This document shows, piece by piece, positions 34,352 to 46,383 of a stretch of 64,000 nt of DNA (positions are counted from its first letter, which is position 1; every line of letters starts with the position of its first letter). A program made the translations under genes and the position numbers. The notes below the pieces were generated by a model. That model made no database searches. It was not told where the DNA came from and saw nothing but the letters and a program-made list of their open reading frames with translations. Source of the stretch: Hofstenia miamia (lineage: Eukaryota; Xenacoelomorpha; Acoela); NCBI GenBank assembly GCA_004352715.1, contig SCFE01000088.1:181218-245217 (forward strand), read 5' to 3'.

Positions 34352-35734
34352 ACACTGTGTGACAAAAAAATATTTTTTAAATCCTCGATTAACTTTTATA
34401 ATGGTACACAAACATCTAATTCTATTTTGATGTTAATGTAATCAGATGTTTTGTGTTCATCCAGAAGCTATGAGTCCCAAATAAAGCCTAAATAGGGTAG
34501 TTTTCAAATTCCTTTAATTGAGATATTATCAAGGCTCTTAGCATTTCAACAAATTTATCCTTAGTGATCCATAACTAATAAATAGATTGCTTTCATATAT
34601 TTGAACATACAAATATTTGATGAAGCAGAAATATACTCCAATATTATTGTTTTCTGCAGATTTCACTATTTTCTAGATTTACCCACACTCTTAAACAAGT
34701 CTCTTTTGCTTTGTTGGTGTAATTTTTCCTTTGTTCATCACTAAACAAACTTAAATTTTCATGAAAATCATTCAATTGACATTTCAGAAAGTGAAGTTTG
34801 GTAGACATTCCAAGCAATATTCCATCTCTTCAATGTTGCAGGAAATATTTTGGTTTGTCTCATGCTAAGATTTAGCTTTGCAGCTATTGGAAGGTAATGG
34901 AGACCCTAAGAATTTATGATCGAAAAAATCAATATTAGATTAGCTCATTTGATCCTTCAAATTTTTTGTAGGCTAATCATCCGTTGTTCGACATCAGGAC
35001 ATTAAAGTATTGGAGTTCAACCTGTGAAGTGCAGGTTTAAGAGTTTTGTTGATAGCAAGATGTATGAAAAAACCTCTTATTAATAAATAAAAATAACTGC
35101 TACAAATGCATTTTTTTTATTCAGCCCAAATATGAGAATTGCAAATTGGCAAAAGCTGTTGATCTTCAAATACCCAAGAATATATTATTTGGGTAGTAGG
35201 TTCCAATATCCTGATAAATGCTACATTTCTAAAAATATGCTTCAGAACGTTTATTTGCATCCTCACTATATTTATAAAGGGTTGATTTTCAGAATATAAT
35301 ATTCACTTATGTAACAGAATTCACACAGGTCTTGCATTTATAAGAAGTCATATTTGCAGAAAGAGTGAGTAATGTTGTCAAAAGCACAATTCAGGGTTGT
35401 TATGTTGTATACTAAGGGCATAAAAGTATATTAAAAATTTTTTCCCTATTGTGATCCCAAGTTGACCCATCACAACAAAGAAACTGATTTTAATCAATTA
35501 TTGTTGGAAATGAGTAGCAGGGAAGGTTTAACTTCAATGTCCCAATGCTTTATATAGTTATAGACATTAACTCAACAAAGCAATCATATGCAGGCCTTCC
35601 AAAACTTATAATACAAATTACTCAAAAAGTATAGTTTTATGTGTAAATTGGATTTCAACTTCATAATTCTTTTTCCAAAATTGACTGAAATCAGTTAAAA
35701 AATTCAGTCAACTACATTTTATGTCACTCAGTGT
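34352..35734 (-). mobile_element. 1.38-kb element with about 18-bp inverted ends and a decayed minus-strand frame
   Basis: ACACTGTGTGACAAAAAA at the left is mirrored by TTTTATGTCACTCAGTGT at the right (16 of 18 positions). The minus strand encodes STKLHFLKCQLNDFHENL then SLFSDEQ at about 34820-34730. I recognise this as similar to a protein segment repeated in many invertebrate genomes, with a conserved 'HFL..HL..F.EN.G..S(D/E)EQ', though I cannot name the superfamily. The rest of the frame is destroyed. TA flanks are possible at both ends, with one extra base on the right. Confidence 0.4.
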
Positions 35735-38700
35735 TATGTTTACTAGTCTTGTATTATACTAAGAAGTTGTTAAATTGAAATCCAATTTTGATCCGCAAGC
35801 ACATTATTTAATGTTATAGCTGCTTATGGGGCGAGGGCATCCTTGGTCGTCAGTTCAGTTCCACAGGGCACTAAGAGATATACTGACACAGAGAAGGGGT
35901 AGGGTAAGCGTTAAATATTCACACCAAAATTACGACAGTAAACATGCTAGTATCTGAGTTATCTTCAATTGTTTAATAATATTTTATAGCTATACTGCAA
36001 TTATTTTAAAATTCGATATACTCAGTTTTGTATAAAGTGGGACATAGAAAACAATTTATGTATTTTTCTATTGAATTTTGGTAACACAGTGCTTTTGAAG
36101 TCTGAGGACTATTTAAAATTTATAAAGAGACATTTACGCAAATATAAGAAGTTTTTGCAAAAGAAATCCATCAATTTCTAACATAGACTATGTTACTGAA
36201 AGCTGTCAATTGATCGATTTGAGGATTTTCAATGAGAAGTTTTTTAAAAATTTCAAGAAAATCTACACAATGTTTAATCAAAAGAACGTGGGTATTGAAT
36301 ACTGAGTATAACTGCAAAAAATTCTTCTAATTACATATTAAATTTATCAAATATTACAACTAAGAAATGCTTCTTTTAAGCCATATGCATTAGTAAACTA
36401 AAGAGCATATTTCGAGTACAGTTTTCCTTTAGCAGTTATGAGACCTTTCTGGATTGCTACAAATAACTACTAAATTACTGAAATACGATTATACATAAAC
36501 AAAGATTATTAAGTAATCTATGAATTACACACTCAAGCATTTTCTATTCATATGATTTTCCAAAATTAATTTATAACTTTTCTAATTGCAAATAAAAGGA
36601 AAACATTTGTTCTGAGAGAACATCTGTTGGAATAAATTAATACATGCATAAAATCATTATCAATTTTGTTAAACAAGACAATTTGATTTCACACTGGTTG
36701 AATCTCAAATGTAAAGCACAGCTGTGGAATGTATTCATGATTTAATTAAACAATCTTTGCCGATGTTTTATGCTATGTAAAAATATGATAAAAATCGAAG
36801 AAAATATATTACACTAACTATGTAGCATCTACAAACTCATTTATAACAGTAACACCAAAAAATAACTGCATCTGCGCTTTTAAATAATTTAAGTATGCAT
36901 TAATTTGGGTTGCCGCTCCCCTACTAAACCGAATGAAACAAAAATATAAAATCAGCTTTTCAAAACATTTAGGAATTAATATTAATATATATATTAAATA
37001 TTTACAAAGCGTGAATGAATGTTAGCGTGATATAGTTCTGTAAATTTGCCAGACATATAGTGTGTTAGTGAATCTAAGTGATGTTTGTGTAATATCATGT
37101 CCTTAACTCTATTTTTATAAATTTTGCAGCTATGAATAAGTTGCTCTTTGAAAAGCATCATTAAATCTTATTTTTTTGATTTTGTTTTGTAATGCACGCT
37201 CATTTTTCACCTTAAACTGGATAAGTCTTTTTAAATAGACAAACTGTTTTCCCCATTCTCCAATCCTACTAAGAAATTTGGATATGGTGCATTCCCTTCA
37301 TGTAATGTTGAACATGTTTGTACCCAATTTATTATTTTTTAATAAAAAATTAGAATTTTAGAAATGTTTCAAATTCATCCCATTACTTATGGTTGAGCTA
37401 AGCAGAAGGTCCAATTCCATAGGAGAAACAACTAACCTCAACTATTGCCATTATATAGACAGATCAAGATCAGTCACGTAGTGAGTAAAGATTTTAGATA
37501 TCTTTATGAGTTCAAACATTTAATGAATTTCTATGTCGTTTAGAGTTGACATCGTTTGCAATAGGATGAAACATATAAGATAATCAATAATAAATAATTT
37601 TATTATATTACCAACGGGTTCACAAACTCGGAATATAATTTTATGTTTGAATGAGCCAGCTAAGTACTTCTGATGAACATAATCCATTTTTCAATGAAAC
37701 TTTGTTAAAATAAAGGCATTTCTTAATTTAATTAATTACAATGTTTCATTCCAAGAAATTTTTAGAAATAATATAAATACTTCTTTATCAGCTATCTATT
37801 TGTAAGTATTCGAGGAAAAGAATAAACCGGGTCTTATCAAGATTAGCTTTAAGTTTGTATTCATTAAAGTAAGTTGTTAAAATTCGATATTTTTAAAAGT
37901 TTATGAGATGATCCATGGGGATTTTTTTACTTCCTTTGAAGCAAAGTATGTTGGAATAAATTTGCATCGATTATATTTTCAGCATTCGAACCTTTATTTC
38001 CCCAGTCTTTGCGAGGATGTTATCTGAATGGCATTCGATCGAATTCTGATATTATTCTTAGAAAGTACAGTTATTTTGTAGAGTTCGGTACGAAATTATT
38101 ACATTTCATCATTTCTGATCCGAATCAAACGATGATATATACAAACATACAGGTGTTAACAGAATAGTTCCTAAATACAATACGCTTATTAGATGTTGAT
38201 AACGTACTTGTAATATAAAAATACTTATGAGATTTATATGAGACTAATTTTATAAGTGTTAAATATAGATGTTTTGAAAAGAGAGTTAGTTAATTAGTAC
38301 ACATAGTCAGTTTCATTGTAAATGTATGAGGAAACCAGTTCTAGGCAAACGTACGTTCTATAGGATGGAAATTAATATAAGGCACATTTGAAATGGAAGT
38401 TTATCAGGAAAATTTATCAACTTATAATTTTGGAGATTTAATTAGAAATCATATTGAAATATTTTTATGAAAATAATTTCAATACTAAGTTCTTTTCTTA
38501 AATCTCAAAACGAGACTCATGATATTAATTTAAATTCTTCAAAGTCCTGTAATAATATTTTTTATAGTGTAGGTTTGTTTTCAATGTAATTTTATTATTT
38601 TAGCAATTACTACAAATTTAATATATAATTTAGACTATAATAGCAATGCATCGCTTTTATTAATATATTGATGAATTCTCTAATATCTAGAGCGTACTGA

Positions 38701-39770
38701 GTGTTATAGTTGGCTTGCGTTAGGTCTATGAGAAATATTCGATAATTCAACCATTAAAATATGCTTGCACATGTCAGTTAATCTCTTTATCATGGTAGAA
38801 TATGGCACCAGTGAATTAAAATTAGCGTTGAAAATCAACACAATGTTATATAGCAATGAAATGAATTCTATGATTTCAAAACTACCATGGAAGGCTCAAA
38901 GCAAAAAGTTTTTTATTCCTTGCAAAACTATTAATTCTTTTAACCTCTTTATCTTTTCTGAATATTCTCAATAATCCGAAGTTATTGAATTGCAAATATC
39001 TCAATGAGGGAGCAAATCGGAAGGAATGATTATCATTTTTTTAATCTTATACTACATTGAAGGTAGTAAGCAGCACTTCCGACATTCTAAGAAGGTTTAA
39101 ACATTTTCTGACTGAAATTGGCTGCTCTTGAAGTCTTTACAAATAAATTAAATATGGAATTAGGGAAACTGTGAAGAATCATTTTTATAGTACAATTTTG
39201 AAAGCCGCAAAACTTTTATACTTAATTCTCTTATGCTGATAATAACATGAGTAAAAATTTGACAGATACAATATTGTATTTCTTTTTGAATATGGTAAGA
39301 CTGAACAAATTAATACGATTGTCATAGATTCACCATTTTTACACCAGGCTTAGAACAGTTTCATTTCACATTTCGCTAGTAATAATATTTTTTAGTCAAA
39401 TTTGATAATATGGAAAAACGTACTATAGAAATGGTGTTTCACTGGCTCCATAATTCCATATTTAATTTATTTATAAAGACTTTAAATGCCGCTAATTTCA
39501 GTCAGAATTGATAATAAAATGGAAAAATGAAATAGGAAAATCTTAATATATTTTAGAAAGTTTGATTTAGTAGTTCGCTTGCTAATTAAATTGCTAATAC
39601 ATGCAGCAATAGTATAACGTATTTAAAATTTGCAAATTTTCTAAATGCTTGAATCACATTTTGGTTTGACTATTGTGTTATCATTAAATTTGTGCTTAAA
39701 GCATTATTTCAACACAATATGCACTTTGAAACAATTATATTTTGTAACTATATGTCACTAAAATAAACAG

Positions 39771-39803
<33 letters not shown>

Positions 39804-41145
39804 TACAATACGGAAAATAGCTCTAGGTATTATTTACCCAGCTTCAATTTTGTAGCCTATTTATAACCATCTGTCTCCATTTGGTATACACGAAATTGAT
39901 TTTGCATTTGTTTTAATTGTTAATACGAAATGCACAATAGTTTTCTAATAAAAACCGTTTAAAATGGCCTTATATTTTGTACATAAATAACGTTTTGCTG
40001 GTTGTTAGTAGCTGCCAGTCTAGTGCTTTCACGTTTTGTAAATAAGTTGATAATGACTTTGTATATAATGGCAATTAGTTGTTGTAAATTGAGAACAGTT
40101 TTACAGAGTTGAATGGCAAGACGAGAATGCGTGAATCTCAAAAATATGACTATATATATATATATATATATGATAAAATATGCCTTTTTGTTGGAGTTTG
40201 TGTATGTGCTTTCGGAAATTAAAAAATATATGAACGTTAAATCATGTTTTTCATTTGCAGTTTTTTCAAAGAGGAAAAAGGCAATTTAAAAAGTAAATAT
40301 TTCAATATATAAATTGTTTAGATATATTCAGATACTATTTTACTTTAAATTAAAGTATATTTCTTCAGGATTTTGTAAAAGCCTCAGTATAGGGTCTAGT
40401 GAGTTGCGCCCTTTCATATTCGAAATCACTAGGACATTACACATTAGTCAGATTTCGATTTTAAAATGGTAAATTTTTATCAAATTTTGTTAAGTTACAA
40501 ATTTTATGTTGCTATTCATTACTGTGTTTTTGATGCTGTAACTTTAAAAATATTGAAGAGGGAAATCCTTCTAGTCGATTCCAAAATTCGACAAGTTGCA
40601 GGGGTTATTTTTTTACACAAAATAAATGTAATTAAATTTGTAAGAAGAGTATTTTCTTTCAAAATTGAAAAAATTCAATATAAAATATCTATGTTAAATG
40701 ACATTCTTAATTCCTATTTTCATTACATATACAGTGTATGTACACTAGCCCCTGGAAATACTTGAATTTTCCGTAGAAGAAGAGCATGATATTATAAACT
40801 AAGTTATGTTTACATTTCAAACATTCCAAAAAGAGCTGAACAGTCCCAATTTATAGTTGGATGCTTCTTGTTGAGATATAGAGTAGAAGTTAATAGTGCA
40901 CTCTATGAGTCAACCAAGACCAGTAGCGTATGCAAGGAATGTTAGGTTTTTGTAAAGAATTTCTAAAATATTTAAAAGTAAGCTGATGAGATGCCTTTTT
41001 AGGGTTTATTGCTTAAAAATTGTGAAAGTTTCGTGGGGACTCTCTGCAGTTTTAGTCCTTCCAGTTAATCACAATTGAGATGTCTCTCTGTTAGAAATTC
41101 ATGCATACGCTCCTGGCCATAGCTAATAGTTTGTCATTTTAGATA
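35735..41145. other. Long AT-rich stretch with two (TA)n runs, no gene recognised
   Basis: (TA)n at 39769-39800 and 40150-40171. Short frames such as 38765-38974 and 40466-40765 show no domain. I see no splice-supported exon or transposon ends over these 5.4 kb. Confidence 0.55.
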
Positions 41146-41212
41146 AACATGATTTACGTCACGACTTCAGATGAAATTTTAAATTAACATGATTTACGTC
41201 ACGACTTCAGAT
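41146..41212. repeat. Duplicated 27-bp unit containing TTACGTCA
   Basis: The unit AACATGATTTACGTCACGAC plus TTCAGAT occurs at 41146-41172 and again at 41186-41212, a 40-bp period, with no mismatch within the unit. TTACGTCA is the reverse of TGACGTAA, a CRE/ATF-type site. It lies about 2.1 kb upstream of the candidate 5' exon of the TP53INP gene. Regulatory use is only a possibility. Confidence 0.55.
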
Positions 41213-41469
41213 AAATTCATAAACTACTATTTTATCAATCTTTTTATTAATAGTTTAATTGAAAAATTAAGCTAACTCTAAACTGTTAGAATCAAACGTA
41301 TTCTGAAGTTGAAGTTTTATGAGATTACTTTGTCTTACTATTTCACTTTTGGCATCTAGTGAAAGGTCTCCTTTGGTACAAAGTGGAGTTAAAGAAGCGA
41401 ACTTCGCTCATCCACAATACAGCAAGGAGCAAGTCATATACTGTTGAATTAATCAGTGCTTCGGATCAG

Positions 41470-41900
41470 CCCCAAATGTGAAGTTTCTCCAGCTCCCGCT
41501 CTGGAACACATTCCCATCAAAATTTGACTGCGGATCAGAGCTGTTGGATACAAATGGCTCCAGTTCCGGTTTCGATTCCATTACGATATGTACTAGGACA
41601 TATTCACATTTTTTTTATTATTCACTTAGTGATTGTTAAATTTTAGGGATTTTTTTAAATTTTCACGAATTTTTTTATAACAACATAGTTTTGTGGATCA
41701 AAAATCAACTAATACGATTATATAATAACAACTTTTCAAAAAAAGCTTTGGAACTGGAGCTGTTCAGCAAACATCTGGTTCTGTCTCCCACTCCGTCTCC
41801 GGCTCCGCTCCAGCTTCGGTTCCGATTCCGTCTCCTAACAAAATGCTTTACTCTTTGGCTTTAGGTTCAGGGCTCAGGCTCCAGTTATTGGCGACAATAC
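41470..41900. repeat. CTCC-rich degenerate repeat, possible transposon ends
   Basis: GGCTCCAGTTCCGGTTTCGA near 41560 and CTCCGGCTCCGCTCCAGC with TTCGGTTCCGATTCCG near 41795-41830 are related words in an AT-rich setting. GGAACTGGAGCTGTTC near 41750 is an inverse form. They may be the subterminal regions of one DNA element. Confidence 0.35.
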
Positions 41901-41936
41901 TAATTTTGGTTAGGGGGAGGGGAATTGAATTTGTTA

Positions 41937-42077
41937 GGCTCCGGTTAGACTATGTGATTGGTCACGCGTGATCTGTCACATTTTGGTAAAATCGCACTTC
42001 TAACAACCAAGATAATTAGTGATGTGACGTTTTTCGTAACTTTTCTTTTGTACCAATCACGTAGTCTAACCGTAGCC
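41937..42077. mobile_element. PIF/Harbinger-like MITE, 141 bp, TTA target duplication
   Basis: The left end GGCTCCGGTTAGACTATGTG is mirrored by CACGTAGTCTAACCGTAGCC, giving about 26-bp inverted repeats with two mismatches. It is flanked by TTA at 41934-41936 and 42078-42080. The interior also pairs partly (GTCACGCGTGATCTGTCAC against GTGATGTGAC), so the single strand would fold into a long hairpin. Confidence 0.75.
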
Positions 42078-42080
42078 TTA

Positions 42081-43200
42081 CCCAGCATATTGACTAAATA
42101 ACAACACGTTCACTATTTAAATTATAAAATTTAGGAAAGATTTTCTGAAAAATTGAATTTATTTTTACTAAAATACAATCTAACATTTAAGGTAATATGA
42201 TTCATTTTCATTGGGGTTTCTTTTAGGTAAGAGTCACAATTATTTATATTTGAGCATTTCCCACAACGTTGCTAAAAGCATTACAATTAGTAGATGAGGT
42301 TTATCGTTTGAAATGAATTACTAATTCTCACTGCCTCTTGCCCTATTGTATTCTCCCAATTAATTATGAGTTAAGAATGACTCAACATGATTCTCTATGT
42401 TTCTGCAACATTTCTTAAATCCAAATAGATAAATATTTTGTTGAACATATATTTAGAATCAAAAAATTAGAACATTGTTACTGCTGCATTGTTACTTTAA
42501 AACACTTACATGAAGTACTCTGATTTTAATTGTTTAAAGCAATACTAGTTGCCAAGTTTTTCTTGTAATACATTTACTATAGTAGAGATGTTAGCCACCG
42601 TTAAATTTCAAACCTACCCGCCGCTTTCAAAGGTCGGTTGCAGATGCACTGACAAACAAACTAAAACATTAGATACATATGTAATTACAGAGTGCATGTT
42701 TTAGCGCTAAACATGAAATTTAAATACATAGTACAAATCTTCATCTTGATTCTGGATTTACTTCTTCTTCCATTCTTATTCTTTGGCTTCTTAGCCTAAA
42801 TTGAAATGTTGTAGTATTTAGATCGAGATAAAAATAAATTATAAAATTAGTAGCAGGAACAATTAGAAAAAATATATATTATTAACTACAATTATATTAA
42901 CAGGACAGTCTATATAAGTTCAGTGGACATTATTATACATTATATAGCGACTTTCAGTTTTCTCGTGAAACACAGACACTGTGCTTTACGAATATGATAG
43001 TATAGTAATAGTAATAGCCATAGCGTTTTAACTATTGAATTGAACTAAATTAAATACTTTAAAGGATAATAAACGAATTTAATTTTTGAATGCTTCAAAA
43101 TTAAGCATACACAATTTCCCTATGACGCACATTGAAAATTCCATCATCTTGTTTTAACGTGATAATAATTTTCGCAGCCATCTGCGTGCTTTTTATTAAA
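42081..43200. other. AT-rich stretch, nothing recognised
   Basis: No coding frame or inverted ends noticed. Confidence 0.55.
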
Positions 43201-43289
43201 ATTCATTATTTCATTTCACACGAACTGCTTAGCGCCTCTAGTGTGTAATTCAGTTTTCGAATTTCTCATTGCTCGCGTTGCCACAATAG

Positions 43290-43394
43290 TCAAAGGAACA
43301 ACTCGATTCTCATTGGCTGTGTTGCTTTTCTTTCATTTTACAGAAAACAGCTGATCGCTTTTCTAATAGGTTGTTTTGGTATATAGGCTAAACG
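43290..43394 (+). promoter_or_regulatory. Candidate promoter and 5' non-coding exon
   Basis: Around 43310-43375 there is ATTGGCT (inverse CCAAT box), CAGCTG and a locally lower AT content. The following AACG at 43391-43394 abuts GTAAGTAA, a near-ideal animal 5' splice site. This could be the non-coding first exon of the TP53INP homologue about 8.9 kb downstream, whose vertebrate relatives also begin with a non-coding exon. No transcription start is visible, so this is inference. Confidence 0.3.
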
Positions 43395-43788
43395 GTAAGT
43401 AACTTTGGTATATTTGAATTTATGTATTTAACTAATAAGAACGACTAAATATAACGTAACTTTAGCCTAAAAGATCATTGAATCTTATACTAATATTTCA
43501 ATGTAAAAGGCAAATCCATTTGCTGAAATTCGCAAGATAATTTACATTTACCTTTAAAGCATGATCAATTGCCAATAAATGGTTAGCGCATTGCTAATTG
43601 GAGATATAATTAAATGTATTGCAAAATATTTTGTTATATTTTGTTTTTAATGGAATAATTTTTAGTATTTTACTAAACCACATTCCTCTAACTAACCTGC
43701 AACTGAAATTCATACAAATTATGAATAAGATGTGATTAACGTTAGGGATTATTTCTTGAATCACTAAACATTTCTTTTGTTGTGATAG

Positions 43789-43851
43789 CTTTGGTTGTTT
43801 TCATTGTACCAATATGTCACTGCTGTTTATTGGCAGAGGTTTAAAGTCAAT
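43789..43851 (+). other. Candidate alternative 5' exon with a short upstream ORF
   Basis: A T-rich tract ending TTGTTGTGATAG gives a plausible acceptor, and CAAT at 43848-43851 is followed by GTAAGTTT. The exon carries an ATG at 43814 (MSLLFIGRGLKS). If joined to 52302 this frame would stop before the main ATG, acting as an upstream ORF. Purely a splice-signal prediction. Confidence 0.25.
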
Positions 43852-46254
43852 GTAAGTTTGTGCTAAATTAAGTATTATGAGAATTATTCTAAACGACTTC
43901 TGCTAATTCATTCATTTCGACATAAACTTTGCAAGGTTATCACATCAATCTACGGTTTCCTAGATGTATGATTTCTACATGTACCCCTAATTAAATATTT
44001 ATTTGATTTACTTCAATGGATGTTAGATGCAAAATGATTAATATCATGTCATTGATGTCTTCAAAATGAAACATTGTATAGGATAGGCCTATTGCTGGTC
44101 TGTAAGTGTGCTTAATATTTTGTAAATATTTACTGCATCGAAGAATACTGTTCCGTTGCTTTATTACGAAATACATGTTGAGGGCGTGTAAAAGCGAACG
44201 ATTGCGCAATCTTATGTCACCAATTGGAATGCATATATGCATTCCACAGTTCACTCTGTCAGCTTTCTCTTTTTCCTCGTTTTCTGCACTCCTGCGTGAT
44301 TTGGCGTTGTAAATTTGCAAGATTTACCACTAATGACTCTCAATCGTGTCCAATTCAGCAGTGAGCAGCTCGTAGTGCATTAAAGAAACTCGTATTGATA
44401 GTTAAATTTATACACCCCACACATGAGGAATTGCCGTTTTATTTTATGTTTTTCCTTCTCTTAGTTATACATTAATGCGAATAATATGAATTGCTAATTG
44501 ACCTATAATATTCTGCAAGACTTTTCAGGGCCAATGTTTGTAATCCAAAAGTAGCAAAATAATTTATTTTACATTTATTTAGGCCCCTCCGCCCTCCCCC
44601 TCTATTTGAACTAAAAAGGAGTGATTGCAAATATATAATAAAGAAAAAGTTAGTAAGTTTTGGCACATCCATTAAATATGATAAAAATGAGTATACATCA
44701 TTCTCATTATTGTAATTAGCATATATAGGCTTTGAATTAACAATTTTACGCTGACTGCAATACATTTTTCAACTTCAGTCAAACCGCCCCTTTCCTTTTC
44801 GAAAAATTTGAGATTTCTGTCTACACCCCTGATTTTGGCAAGATAGAAAACTCATATAAAGTATGCAGTAATTCTTGTTTAAAAATTAATTAATATCATA
44901 AGTTTAGGAATTGTTAAATAGCTTTGAAAATTTTACACCCACACTCTTCTATGTACTTTCTTCTTCCCAATCCTTAATCACTTCTTTCCTGATTCAAGGA
45001 CAAATATTTGTTGTCCTTGTTTGAATACTTCGATATTTTTCATCGGTTTTGGTAGAATTTTCTCTAGAACTATAATATATTTGCTCCCTACATTAATTTC
45101 ATTCTCGCATTCATGATTTTTTAAATAATGCGTAGCCTCAAAATTTTCTTATATCAAATCAAAGTGTGTTTAAGAATATCCTTTCAAATTTTGTCTTAAT
45201 CTGCAATAAAAGAGAATTAATTATGTTTTAATAATAGATAACCGAAATCTAGTAAAATTATTTTGCATTTTTAGCAAATACCTAAAAGTATGCACCCAAG
45301 GCTGCGTCGCTTATAAGTGGTATAGCTATTTAAATGAAATTTTAAAAATGGTAAAGTATCAGCAAAACTTTTGGCCGCAATTTAATCGAATCAAGCTTTT
45401 AAATGCATTTTCTAGTTTCGCTTATAGCACACTTAACGAGAGAAACCTGTCATTACTGAGACTGCAGATTTATTGCAGACATTCCCAATAGAGTTTGTCC
45501 AAACGGAAGTGACCTTTGGAATGTATAAAATCCTAAATATAAACATTCGTTATCTCCTCTGACCCAGACTTTGGCAGTAGTTCGGTGACGTAACAAGCTC
45601 TGCGATTATGTCACTTAAATACAAAGGTCGCAATTTGAACAAATTGTTGGAAAATATCTTTTCTTTGTTCTTTGTCAAGTGACGCTCTTTAGGCCCCTGG
45701 CTTATTAGAGTTTGATCAGTGTATTTATTCATTAAATGAATTTCATACTTTATGCGCGTGTTGAATTGCAAATATTTATTTTTTAAAATAGTGTGAGATT
45801 TCGTGTTTAATAAAACTAAGTGGAATAGGTGTGCACAGAATTCGTTTTCTAGCATTATGTGGCATTTGGTAATGCAATATTCATAAGATGTTGAGCATGA
45901 TTCGCATGTATTATTAATTTCAGTGGGACATTAACAGCTAGTGAGGCATTAAGATTAAGTGTAAAGAACGCATCGATCGCGGTGTACGCCGAATATTGAA
46001 TATTCCAGTAACACATTTGAAACCATAATTGAACGGCGAGACCGGGTCGTTGCCAAAACGGATCCAAAAAATTATTCTTATATTTCTATGTAAGAGTGAC
46101 GTTGTATTGTTGCAAGTTTAGAATCTAAGTTTTTGATATTAAAACTTTCAAACAGAAAATGGACAGGAATAATTGATTAAATATACATATCTTATAAAAA
46201 GGGTGTACTTTCGTAATATTTTGTGTTCTGAACCAGAACTGTAAATGGGTCAAG
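43852..46254. other. AT-rich stretch with a perfect 22-bp palindrome
   Basis: TGGAATGCATATATGCATTC plus CA at 44225-44246 is a perfect palindrome. GC-rich words near 44580-44600 and CTACACCCCTG near 44820 look like hAT-type ends but could not be paired. The minus-strand frames at 44.0-46.1 kb are unrecognised. If the TP53INP 5' exons are real, this is intron. Confidence 0.45.
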
Positions 46255-46307
<53 letters not shown>

Positions 46308-46383
46308 GAATCACATATAAAATGTATCAAAGAGCAAAATAGATCAATTGTACTAAGAAGTAAATGGTTTTATACTGAAATAT
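46255..46383. repeat. (TA)n-linked dispersed repeat, copy 1
   Basis: A TA array to 46305 is followed by ATGAATCACATATAAAAT and ends with TATACTGAAATAT. The same layout recurs at 51795-51929. Confidence 0.65.

Noticed and set aside
35820-35905. GC-richer patch as a tRNA gene or tRNA-derived SINE
   Set aside because: I could not fold a cloverleaf or find A/B box spacing by eye.
45550-46067. Minus-strand frames of 101 and 70 codons as host genes
   Set aside because: No recognisable motif, no splice support and AT-rich composition typical of chance frames.
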